From: Clostridia bacterium
GTDB taxonomy: Bacteria; Bacillota; Clostridia; Oscillospirales; Acutalibacteraceae
Reading direction: 5' to 3'
Assembly: GCA_017624675.1 (NCBI GenBank)
Contig: JAGAMO010000001.1
Location: 92,633 to 156,632, forward strand
DNA length: 64,000 bases
A model generated the notes under the pieces. It saw only the letters and a list, made by a program, of their open reading frames with translations. It ran no database searches and was not told where the DNA came from. Shown here in pieces: positions 17,877 to 25,888 of this stretch; within the stretch, counting starts at the first letter, position 1, and each line of letters begins with the position of its first letter. Both the position numbers and the translations under genes were made by a program.

Positions 17877-20462
17877 ATGATTTGGCATAGTTCGACCGCA
17901 AGGGAAGTTTTAAATCACTTTAATGTTGATGATAAAAAAGGTCTTGCTAACGGAGAATGTGAAGAAAAACTTGAAATTTACGGTAAAAATATTATTTCAA
18001 AAATTGAAAAACCGACCCTATTCAAGCGCTTTTTATCACAGCTTAACAACAAGATGGTAATTGCACTGATTGTAATTGCTTTGATTTCTTTTGTGGTATC
18101 GTTAGTATATAATGATGTTAACAGCACTTCCGCTTTGCTTATAATTGCTATTGTGTTGCTTAATGCGTTTATAAGTGCGTTTCATATTAATAACTGCGAT
18201 AATACCTTTGAGGATATTAAAAATATCACAAATCCCTCAACCACAGTTTTAAGAGACGGTATTATCAGAAGTATTAATTCTGCAAATTTGGTTGTCGGCG
18301 ATATTATTATCCTCGAAGAAGGGGACTATATCTCGGTTGATGCGAGAATTATTGAAGCTAATGAGTTTCGTTGTATTGAAACTAATCTGACCGGTGTTGA
18401 AGTTCCCGTAGTTAAAAACAGTGATGCTATCTTAGATGATATTACACCTGTTGAAGAGCGAACAAATATGGTGTTTTGCGGCTCAAGCGTTGCCCATGGA
18501 ACCGCAAAAGCTATTGTTACAGCTGTTGCGCTCAATACCGAAATGGGTAAATCTTCTGCTATTATGCAACAAACTGGAGAAGATAAACTTCCATTACAAA
18601 ACAAACTTGATGCGATTAGTAAAATAGCAAATATTTCAATTTTAGGTATTTGCGCTCTAATTTTTATAATTTCTTTGTTTTATAATTTCTCGGCAGATAA
18701 TTTTGCTTCTATGACGGTTAAGATGCTCGTCAATGCGGTTGCATTAGCAGTTGCTGCTATTCCCGAAGGTTTGCCAATGATAGTTGCTGTGGTAATTGCG
18801 CTGGGAATTAAACGCATTTTAAAAGATAATATTATTGTAAAGGATATTAGTGCCGTTGAATTACTTGGTAAGACCGATGTTCTTTGCTGTGATAAGACGG
18901 GAGTTTTAACCCGTAACAAGATGGTTGTAACCCGTATTTTTGATGGGGACAAGATTTGTGATTTTGCAAATGATGTTCCTGATGAGAAAATATTAACCGT
19001 TTTAAAACTAGCAACTGCCTGTAGCACACTACAAAACGATTCCACTGAAAATGCTATTGAAAACGCTTGTTTAACATATAATTCAATGTCTTTGCAAGAT
19101 GTTCTAAATGTTTTCCCACAAGTGACTTATGTGCCTTTTGACAGTGACAGAAAATCAATGTCAGTCATTTCAATGATTAACAAACAACCTGTTGCAATTG
19201 TTAAGGGTGCGCCCGAAAACCTGATTTCTCATTGTGTTAATTGTGATGCAGAAAAGATTTTAAAGTTAAATGTAGAAATGGCAAAACAAGGGCTTAGAAT
19301 TGTTTGTATTGCAATGAAGACCTTAGACCAGCTTCCTGCAAATCCTACTGCAGAGGAAATTGAAAACGACTTGATTTTCGTTGGCTTAATTGCTCTTAAT
19401 GACCCACCGCGAGAGGGTGTTGAAGAAGATATTAAGTCTTGTCAGTTGGCTGGAATCGACACCATTATGATAACGGGTGATAATTTAGAAACTGCGAAAG
19501 CTGTTGCTGAAAAAATTGGTATTATGCGCGAGGGTACCCTAGCTATTACAGGTGCTGAACTTTCTGCTATGACCGATGATGAGTTGTTTGAAAATATCGA
19601 GAAATACTCGGTATTCGCTCGAGTAACTCAAGGAGATAAGCTTAGAATTGTTAAAGCATGGCAGAGTTTGGGTAAGGTCGTTACAATTACAGGCGACAAT
19701 GTTGAGGATGCTGACAGCCTTGCCACTGCTGACGTTGGCTGTGCTATTGGCAAGTTTGGTGCCGATGTTGCCAAGGGAAATGCTGATATTATTATTTCAA
19801 ATAACCGCTTCCATTCAATTTTGAAAGCTATAAGAGAAAGTCGTGGACTTTTTGCTAATATTAGAAAATCGGTGATGTATTTATTTAGCTGTAACTTTGC
19901 TGAAATAGTTACTGTATTTTTTGGTTGGTTATTCTTTAAAAATATGCCTATAATGGCGGCACAGTTATTATGGATTAATTTATTGACCGATTCTGCACCC
20001 GCAATTTCTTTAAGTCTCGAAAAAGCAGAAAAGAATATAATGGAGAAAAACACAGTAAGTGTTAACCGTTTATTTAATAAAAAATCTATCATTTTAATTG
20101 CACTTGAGAGTGTTTTTATAACCGCCCTGACCCTTTTTGCTTTCTTTATAGGAAACGATTTTGGGGATACCGTACGAGCTTCTACATTTGCTTTTGCTGT
20201 TCTTGGTATGACCCAAATTCTACATTGCTTTAACTGCAAATTTGAAGGCTCAATTCGTTTTAAAAAGTTATTTAACAACAACTTTATGAATATATCTGTT
20301 TTGGTTGCTTTCTTTGTGGTGGTTTTCCTAGTACTTACACCCGCCGGTGCACTTTTCGGTTTGAAAATGTTAAGTTTTGCAGAATTCTTAATCTGCTTGG
20401 TTTTATCACTGATTATAATTCCTGCAACCGAATTGTTTAAATTAATAATTAAAAAGATATAA
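17877..20462 (+). CDS. P2A-like cation-transporting P-type ATPase with altered catalytic motifs
   Basis: 861 residues with the full P2A (SERCA/PMCA-like) plan: N-terminal cation-ATPase domain, two helices (about 55-105), actuator domain, helices 3-4 with IPEGLP, P and N domains (KGAPE present), then six C-terminal helices. Ion-site residues match calcium pumps: the IPEGLP glutamate, N and E in CNFAEIV, and N, T, D in INLLTD. Yet the actuator TGES is TGVE (172-175), the phosphorylation motif DKTGT is DKTGV (D339), and GDGVNDAP is GDNVEDAD (D607, N608, E610). The aspartate acceptor remains. Family placement is firm; ion and activity are not. It follows the endonuclease IV-like gene by 2 bases and ends at a bidirectional terminator. 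Confidence 0.85.
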   Translation: MIWHSSTAREVLNHFNVDDKKGLANGECEEKLEIYGKNIISKIEKPTLFKRFLSQLNNKMVIALIVIALISFVVSLVYNDVNSTSALLIIAIVLLNAFISAFHINNCDNTFEDIKNITNPSTTVLRDGIIRSINSANLVVGDIIILEEGDYISVDARIIEANEFRCIETNLTGVEVPVVKNSDAILDDITPVEERTNMVFCGSSVAHGTAKAIVTAVALNTEMGKSSAIMQQTGEDKLPLQNKLDAISKIANISILGICALIFIISLFYNFSADNFASMTVKMLVNAVALAVAAIPEGLPMIVAVVIALGIKRILKDNIIVKDISAVELLGKTDVLCCDKTGVLTRNKMVVTRIFDGDKICDFANDVPDEKILTVLKLATACSTLQNDSTENAIENACLTYNSMSLQDVLNVFPQVTYVPFDSDRKSMSVISMINKQPVAIVKGAPENLISHCVNCDAEKILKLNVEMAKQGLRIVCIAMKTLDQLPANPTAEEIENDLIFVGLIALNDPPREGVEEDIKSCQLAGIDTIMITGDNLETAKAVAEKIGIMREGTLAITGAELSAMTDDELFENIEKYSVFARVTQGDKLRIVKAWQSLGKVVTITGDNVEDADSLATADVGCAIGKFGADVAKGNADIIISNNRFHSILKAIRESRGLFANIRKSVMYLFSCNFAEIVTVFFGWLFFKNMPIMAAQLLWINLLTDSAPAISLSLEKAEKNIMEKNTVSVNRLFNKKSIILIALESVFITALTLFAFFIGNDFGDTVRASTFAFAVLGMTQILHCFNCKFEGSIRFKKLFNNNFMNISVLVAFFVVVFLVLTPAGALFGLKMLSFAEFLICLVLSLIIIPATELFKLIIKKI

Positions 20463-20465
20463 AAA

Positions 20466-20497
20466 AAGGACTGCCAAAAGGCAGTCCTTAATTTTTT
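20466..20497. terminator. Bidirectional terminator between P-type ATPase and EF-G-like gene
   Basis: AAGGACTGCC (20466-20475), loop AAAA, GGCAGTCCTT (20480-20489), then a T run to 20497; the opposite strand has a matching T run, so both converging genes can end here. Confidence 0.88.
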
Positions 20498-20498
20498 G

Positions 20499-22532
20499 TT
20501 ATTTAGATGCTTCAATAATTTTAGCAGTAAGGTTTGCGGGAACTTCCTCATATCTTGCAAGTTCTAAAGTAAAGGTTGCAGTACCTTGAGTGATAGAACG
20601 CATTGCAGTTGAGAAATCGGTCATCTCAGCCATGGGGACTTCGGCTGTAACCTCTTGGAGCTTATTTGCTGTGGGCTCCATTCCAATGATTCTGCCGCGG
20701 CGTTTGTTAATGTCGCCAATAACATCACCTAGCATATCGTCAGGAACCAGTACCTTAAGCGTGCCTATAGGCTCTAACAATACGGGGGAAGCTTGAGGTA
20801 TACCTTCCTTATAAGCAATAGCTGCAGCAAGTTTAAAGGACATTTCAGAGGAGTCTACGGGGTGGTAAGAACCGTCATATAAAACTGCCTTAACACCAAT
20901 GGTGGGATATCCTGCAAGAACGCCTTTTTCAGTGCACTCGCGAAGACCTTTTTCAACAGCAGGGAAGAAGTTCTTAGGAACTGCACCGCCGAAGATTTCG
21001 TCTTCGAATACCAATTCGTCACTATCGCAAGGCTCAAATCTAATCCAAACATCACCGAACTGACCGTGTCCGCCTGATTGTTTCTTGTGTCTGCCCTGAA
21101 CTTTTACGGATTTTCTAATGGTCTCTCTATAAGCAATCTTGGGGGATTTTAGTTCAACCTCTGCGCCAAATTTTGATTTTAGACGGGAAACAATAACATC
21201 AATATGTTGTTCACCAAGAGCAGAGAGAATTAATTCCTTGGTTTCCTTGTTGTGTTTAACAATAATGGTTGGGTCTTCCTCGGTTAAGCGGTTAAGCGAG
21301 GTTGCAATTTTTTCTTCGTCACCCTTAGCTTTTGGATAAACCGCCATTGAAAGTGTTGGAGCGGGGAAGTCAATAGTTTCAGCAGAAATCTTACCTTTAA
21401 GTGATAATGTGTCGCCAGTTAAAACATCACCTAGTTTTGCTACGGCACCGATATCACCTGCAGATAGCTTTTTAATGTCTTCAGATTTTCCACCCTTTAA
21501 GCAGAGGAGTTTGCCAAGCTTTTCTTCTTCGCCTGTGCGAGAGTTTATAAGTTTTGTGTCGCCCTGCAAAGTACCTGACAACACTTTGAAATATGAAAGT
21601 TTGCCAACAAATGGGTCTGCAATTGTTTTGAAAATATTGATAGCCGTTTCGCCACTCTCAGAGTAAGCAACAGTTTCGCCGTCAGCAGTCTTATAGGTTG
21701 CATCTGCTGCGGTTGGCATAATCTCTGTAATAATGTCAGCAAACATCGAAACAGCATCACCTGTCTGCTGAATACCGCAGAATACAGGACAAATATCGCC
21801 GCTCTTAACGCCCGATTTAAGGCCTTTTACAATTTCTTCTTTTGTAAACTCTTCACCGGCGAAATATTTTTCCATCAAGTCTTCGTCAGCGGAAGCAATA
21901 GCCTCTAAGAGCATATTTCGCATATTCTCAATTTCTGCACTAACGGGCATTCTGAATTCTTTAGCAGTTAAACCGTCAAAAGCATAAGCTTTGTTCTCAA
22001 TAAGATTTATGTAACAAGTAACAGCATCGTTTTCAACAAAAGGAATAACAACAGGGCAGATAACCGCACCGTAGTTAGCAACAAGCGTTGATAAAACACG
22101 GTAGAAATGAGCGTGAGTAGAATCTAATTTACCGATAAAGAAAGCGGCGGCCTTGCCATTACTTTTAAGTTTTTGGTAGCTTTGCTTAGCGCCAACTGTA
22201 ATACCGGATTTACCTGAAATTACGATTATACCGGAATCTGCAGCATTTACAGCTTCACAAACGCCGCCTGCAAAGTCAAATAGTCCTGGGGCATCAATAA
22301 GGTTTAGCTTGCTGTTATTTAATTCCAAAGAATAAACGGCGGTTGAAACTGAAACCTTGCGCTTTTTTTCTTCGGGGTCAAAATCCAGAGCAGTTGTACC
22401 GTCATTTGCCTTACCGATTCTTTCAATAGCCTTTCCGTAATATAAAATGGCGTCGGCAAGGGTGGTTTTACCCGAATTGCCGTGACCTAGCAACGCAATA
22501 TTTCTAATTTCATTTGCCAAATAGTCTTTCAT
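20499..22532 (-). CDS. EF-G-like translational GTPase (FusA2-type)
   Basis: 677 residues from ATG 22532, which follows AAAGGAGAG; an upstream in-frame ATG at 22568 would place that ribosome site inside the gene. It has the EF-G plan: GTPase domain, beta-barrel domain II, and domains III-V (including the GRGQFG-like segment SGGHGQFGDV). P-loop is GHGNSGKT (16-23). The switch II motif DTPGH is DAPGL (80-84), so the catalytic histidine is missing, and NKxD is GKLD (134-137). This resembles the second, EF-G-like paralogues of Clostridia and actinobacteria rather than the main elongation factor. Role unknown; ribosome rescue or recycling is possible. Confidence 0.88.
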   Translation of the reverse strand: MKDYLANEIRNIALLGHGNSGKTTLADAILYYGKAIERIGKANDGTTALDFDPEEKKRKVSVSTAVYSLELNNSKLNLIDAPGLFDFAGGVCEAVNAADSGIIVISGKSGITVGAKQSYQKLKSNGKAAAFFIGKLDSTHAHFYRVLSTLVANYGAVICPVVIPFVENDAVTCYINLIENKAYAFDGLTAKEFRMPVSAEIENMRNMLLEAIASADEDLMEKYFAGEEFTKEEIVKGLKSGVKSGDICPVFCGIQQTGDAVSMFADIITEIMPTAADATYKTADGETVAYSESGETAINIFKTIADPFVGKLSYFKVLSGTLQGDTKLINSRTGEEEKLGKLLCLKGGKSEDIKKLSAGDIGAVAKLGDVLTGDTLSLKGKISAETIDFPAPTLSMAVYPKAKGDEEKIATSLNRLTEEDPTIIVKHNKETKELILSALGEQHIDVIVSRLKSKFGAEVELKSPKIAYRETIRKSVKVQGRHKKQSGGHGQFGDVWIRFEPCDSDELVFEDEIFGGAVPKNFFPAVEKGLRECTEKGVLAGYPTIGVKAVLYDGSYHPVDSSEMSFKLAAAIAYKEGIPQASPVLLEPIGTLKVLVPDDMLGDVIGDINKRRGRIIGMEPTANKLQEVTAEVPMAEMTDFSTAMRSITQGTATFTLELARYEEVPANLTAKIIEASK

Positions 22533-22570
22533 GTGTGATACTCTCCTTTGAGCAATATGTTTATACAAAT

Positions 22571-22599
22571 ATTATACCATACAGCTTTGTTAAATACAA
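22571..22599 (-). promoter_or_regulatory. Sigma-A promoter for the EF-G-like gene
   Basis: On the - strand, TTGTAT (22599-22594) and TATAAT (22576-22571) are 17 bases apart, about 40 bases before the start codon. Confidence 0.72.
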
Positions 22600-22773
22600 C
22601 TAAAAGTTTTTAAATAATATCACAAAAACTATGTAAAATTAATAAAATATTACAAAACAACCTATAATTTGCAAAGATTACAAGTTTGCAAACATTTGTA
22701 ACTGATTTGTTGCTGTTATTATGTTAACTGAAAGTATATAATAGTAACAGTTGATTTTTTGGGTGGTGAAGCT

Positions 22774-23331
22774 ATGAAATACAGGGTTTTTAGAATTTTA
22801 TCTGTTGTTTTAGTTTTTGTGTTTGCATTAGCTTTAAAGCCTACAAATCTAAGCGCTCAAAAACCTGAAATTAACACAGCGATTGACTATAGTAAGGTGC
22901 TTGAAACAAGATTTTTGAATATGTTAAATCACAACTTTGTCTATTCTGAGGACTATAAGAACATTAATGACATTGTCAATAATTCTGCGGTTGCTTTGTT
23001 AGGAAAAAAGAATGGTGATTATATTGAGGCTGAGGTTTTAAATACATATCTTTTCAATATGTATGGCTTCAAGATTGATGATTTTTCGAAAATTAACGAT
23101 GGCTTTAATTTTAAAGAGGGATTTGCTTATATTTCACCTCGGGGATATGCGGTTTATAACCACACAGCCGAGAGTATAACTGAAAATCCCGATGGCACAT
23201 TTACTTTTTTGACAAATGTAGAAATTAAGACTCACGATTCACAAAGTTATAATTTAAGTTGTGAAACAGTTTTTGTTAAAAACGAAAAATCAATTTTTGG
23301 ATACAATATAGTCGTGAGTACTCTAATATAA
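22774..23331 (+). CDS. Secreted protein of unknown function
   Basis: 185 residues from ATG 22774 (preceded by GGGTGGTGAAG). The first 29 residues form a signal peptide: basic start MKYRVFR, a hydrophobic core and a likely cleavage after LSAQ or nearby. The mature part is mixed alpha/beta with no cysteines suggesting a metal site, and I recognise no family. A -10-like TATAAT lies at 22737-22742 but without a clear -35. It ends at a strong bidirectional terminator and converges with the DUF4364 gene. Confidence 0.75.
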   Translation: MKYRVFRILSVVLVFVFALALKPTNLSAQKPEINTAIDYSKVLETRFLNMLNHNFVYSEDYKNINDIVNNSAVALLGKKNGDYIEAEVLNTYLFNMYGFKIDDFSKINDGFNFKEGFAYISPRGYAVYNHTAESITENPDGTFTFLTNVEIKTHDSQSYNLSCETVFVKNEKSIFGYNIVVSTLI

Positions 23332-23357
23332 AAAAGCACTGCAAATGCAGTGCTTTT
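23332..23357. terminator. Bidirectional terminator, secreted protein / DUF4364
   Basis: AAAAGCACTGC (23332-23342), loop AAAT, GCAGTGCTTTT (23347-23357) continuing into more T; symmetric, so it serves both converging genes. Confidence 0.88.
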
Positions 23358-23360
23358 TTG

Positions 23361-23909
23361 TTATTTAAGAATAATTTCGAAGATTTTAGAGTAAATCTCA
23401 GAAGCGTGTTCTAAAAACTTCTGTTTAACAAATAACGCTTGGTCTTCATCACTTAAGAGCAACTTAACACTCATAAAAGGTTTGTTTTGGTCGAGGGCGG
23501 TGCAGTCAATAAATGTTCTGCCATCCTCCTCGTAAATTTTATATGAGGTTTCCTTGGTATTTCTTATAATTACCATAGATTTAAGAACAGCTCTGTAAGC
23601 TCGTTCTTTAACAATGCTTGAAAGGTGGTAGCCAAGGGTTTCGGCAACATTGCGACCGGCATCGGTAACAACATAATCGCCACTTTCATCAAACTCTTTA
23701 ATATGACCGCTGTTTTCTAAAAAAGCCAGTGAATCACTAACCTCAAAAATATTGGCTATGCCCTCGCTGTGTAACACTTCGCAGAGCATATTACCGGACA
23801 TTGGTTCTTCAATTGAAGACATTATATAACAAATCAGGGTACGAATATCAGCTGTTGTAAATAAACCGCCAATTTTTGATACTCCTGCAGAAATTGCATC
23901 TCTTTCCAA
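23361..23909 (-). CDS. DUF4364 family protein
   Basis: 182 residues. The N-terminal half looks like a winged-helix module (TTADIRTLICYIMSSI, then FEVSDSLAFLENSGHIKE and a DYVVTDAGR wing), typical of DUF4364 proteins, which are widespread in Clostridia. The C-terminal half is a beta-rich domain ending in a helix. Function is not established; a DNA-binding regulatory role is plausible from the fold. Its own promoter is visible upstream. Confidence 0.75.
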   Translation of the reverse strand: MERDAISAGVSKIGGLFTTADIRTLICYIMSSIEEPMSGNMLCEVLHSEGIANIFEVSDSLAFLENSGHIKEFDESGDYVVTDAGRNVAETLGYHLSSIVKERAYRAVLKSMVIIRNTKETSYKIYEEDGRTFIDCTALDQNKPFMSVKLLLSDEDQALFVKQKFLEHASEIYSKIFEIILK

Positions 23910-23939
23910 AATTAAAACTCCTTAAACTTCGTTATATTT

Positions 23940-23967
23940 ATTATATAATATTTTTCTAAAAATTCAA
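23940..23967 (-). promoter_or_regulatory. Sigma-A promoter for the DUF4364 gene
   Basis: On the - strand, TTGAAT (23967-23962) and TATAAT (23945-23940) with a 16-base spacer, about 30 bases upstream of the start. Confidence 0.65.
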
Positions 23968-24140
23968 GTGTTTGAGCGTTTTATGTCGGGCAATGTCCAA
24001 AAATATTGCAAAAAATGTTTTATTATGATATGCTTGCGCTACAATAGGGAAAATAAAATTTATTATCAATGAACCTTTCGGTATGTTTTTTCGACTATAT
24101 AAGTGAAACCGGTTTTAAAGAACTTATGGGAGGTGAGGCG

Positions 24141-25409
24141 ATGTCTAAATTTGAAGATTTGCTTTTCTGTAATCAATTGTCTGTTGAACGATTTGTGAAA
24201 TTTAGGATTCCAAATGTTTCAGATGCGGAGGATATAGTGCAAGAGGTGTTTTTAACTGCATTTAAAAACTTTGAGCAACTTAAAACAGAAGAATCTTTCA
24301 AAGCGTGGATAATAGGTATTGCACGACATAAATGTAATGATTATTTCAGGGAAAAATCTAAAGATTTAGAAATACCTATAGAAGAGTTGAACGAATTTCA
24401 ACTTTCGCAAACACGATTTGGATATGTTGAGAACAATACAGTAGGCGATGTGTTGGAGTCACTTGGTGATAAGGATAAACAAATTCTTTATCTATCATAT
24501 TGGAAAGAGTTGCCTCAAACTGAAATCGCCGCAAGGTTGGGCATACCTATAGGAACTGTCAAAAGTCGCTTGTATACAGCTAAACAGAATTTCAAAAAGA
24601 TATATCCAACAAACACTTATATTAAAAAGGTTGATGATGTTATGAATAAACTACCAGATAGATTACCTAATTATAAAATTACACCATTATCCAAAGCACC
24701 CTCTACTGTAAAATGTGAGGAACTCCAAGGTTTGAGTATTATACCAAAACTCGGAGAAAAAACAACTTGGGGATTGTATGATTTTGAAACCAAAAAATGC
24801 GATGAGTTTTCCGAGGTTAGCGTAATAGGTAAAGCAGAAATTCATGGTGTTGAAGGAGTTGAAATAATTAGTATTCAACACGATATAAAAAACAATCGAA
24901 AAAACGAAAGAGTATTTGTTGCTCAATTGACAGATACGCATTGTCGATATTTATCTGAAACTCATCAAAAAAACGATGTGAAAAAGACCATAACATTCCT
25001 TGATGGTGAGATTTTTATGAACAATTGGGGTTTTGGTGAAGATAATTGCGGTAACGAAACTGAATTAAAACCCAAGGGCATCATAAAACGTATTGGAAAC
25101 AATATTACCAAAACAGGTAATACTGAAGTAATAGACGTTGTAGGGGGGTTCAAAGTTGAAATCGGTGAAAAAACTTTCGATACAGTATGTGTAATGGAGT
25201 TGGGGCATTTTAACAATGCGGTTGCAATCGAACAGTATATTGATGCAAACGGAAGAACTATTCTTTGGCGTAGATTCAACCGTGATGATTGGGCAATAAA
25301 GCGGTATAAAAAGAAATGGAGCGAACAACTCCCCGACAACGAACAACTTATTATTAACGGAGAAACTTATGTTCATTGGTATGACTGTATAACGGACTAT
25401 ATACTTTGA
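24141..25409 (+). CDS. ECF-type sigma factor with long C-terminal extension
   Basis: 422 residues from ATG 24141, which follows GGGAGGTGAGGCG; an upstream ATG at 24069 lacks a comparable site. Region 2 is at about 12-75 (DAEDIVQEVFLTAFKNF, FKAWIIGIARHKCNDYFRE) and region 4 at about 103-155 (LYLSYWKELPQTEIAARLG, GTVKSRLYTAK). Residues 160-422 form an extra domain, apparently beta-rich and without membrane segments, that I cannot assign. In several ECF groups such C-terminal domains replace an anti-sigma factor and control activity. No anti-sigma gene is next to it. Confidence 0.85.
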   Translation: MSKFEDLLFCNQLSVERFVKFRIPNVSDAEDIVQEVFLTAFKNFEQLKTEESFKAWIIGIARHKCNDYFREKSKDLEIPIEELNEFQLSQTRFGYVENNTVGDVLESLGDKDKQILYLSYWKELPQTEIAARLGIPIGTVKSRLYTAKQNFKKIYPTNTYIKKVDDVMNKLPDRLPNYKITPLSKAPSTVKCEELQGLSIIPKLGEKTTWGLYDFETKKCDEFSEVSVIGKAEIHGVEGVEIISIQHDIKNNRKNERVFVAQLTDTHCRYLSETHQKNDVKKTITFLDGEIFMNNWGFGEDNCGNETELKPKGIIKRIGNNITKTGNTEVIDVVGGFKVEIGEKTFDTVCVMELGHFNNAVAIEQYIDANGRTILWRRFNRDDWAIKRYKKKWSEQLPDNEQLIINGETYVHWYDCITDYIL

Positions 25410-25670
25410 TTTTAAAGTCAAAACATAGCAGAGTACGGGGTAAGGCAGGAATAACTATCATACCTTTTGCAGTTTTACTGCTTAAAAACAGAGTTTTTAA
25501 CTGAATTTTCTTCAGTATGATTTTAAAGGTCACGGTATGATTTTTGTCATACCATTAAAAATAGAGTTATCTCGTAAATTCGGGATAACTCTATTCTCAT
25601 ATATAACTTGAAAATCATGATCAAAAATGTTATATTAAATATAAGAAAGTGCTTGTTGTTATGCGGAATC
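25410..25670. other. Non-coding stretch with two inverted repeats
   Basis: No gene seen. Two short hairpins occur: GGTATGA (25534-25540) with TCATACC (25547-25553), and AGAGTTATC (25563-25571) with GATAACTCT (25584-25592). Neither has a clear T run on the + strand, so their use as terminators of the sigma gene is doubtful. Confidence 0.5.
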
Positions 25671-25838
25671 TTCAACTTGTGGAAGCGACTGCCACAAGTT
25701 GAAAATAGGAGCCTCCACTTGTTAGGGGAGGTGGCAAAACGGAGTTTTGACGGAGGGGTAGTTTTCTCTCCCTCAGTCTTTTGCTACGCAAAATCCAGCT
25801 CCCTCGTCAGAGGGAGCTCCAAAGGCGATTTGTCCCTA
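25671..25838. repeat. Multi-hairpin intergenic repeat element
   Basis: A chain of perfect hairpins: TTCAACTTGTGG (25671-25682) with CCACAAGTTGAA (25692-25703); CAAAAC (25735-25740) with GTTTTG (25744-25749); TTTTGC (25779-25784) with GCAAAA (25788-25793); AGCTCCCTC (25797-25805) with GAGGGAGCT (25810-25818). Composition is richer in GC than the flanks. From memory, segments like GGGGAGGTGGC...GACGGAGGGG and AGCTCCCTCGTCAGAGGGAG recur in intergenic regions of gut Clostridia, which suggests a non-autonomous mobile or REP-like element. A 78-codon frame across it is not a gene. Confidence 0.72.
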
Positions 25839-25888
25839 ACTTAACACAAACATAATATATTTCTATTAAATATCAGAGGTTTTAAAGA

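Noticed and set aside
19628-20560. 310-codon open frame on the - strand opposite the P-type ATPase 3' end
   Set aside because: It crosses the bidirectional terminator and runs into the EF-G-like gene; composition is that of reversed coding sequence.
25608-25844. 78-codon + strand frame before the HI0933-type gene
   Set aside because: It is made of the multi-hairpin repeat; stems are perfect at DNA level and no ribosome site precedes it.
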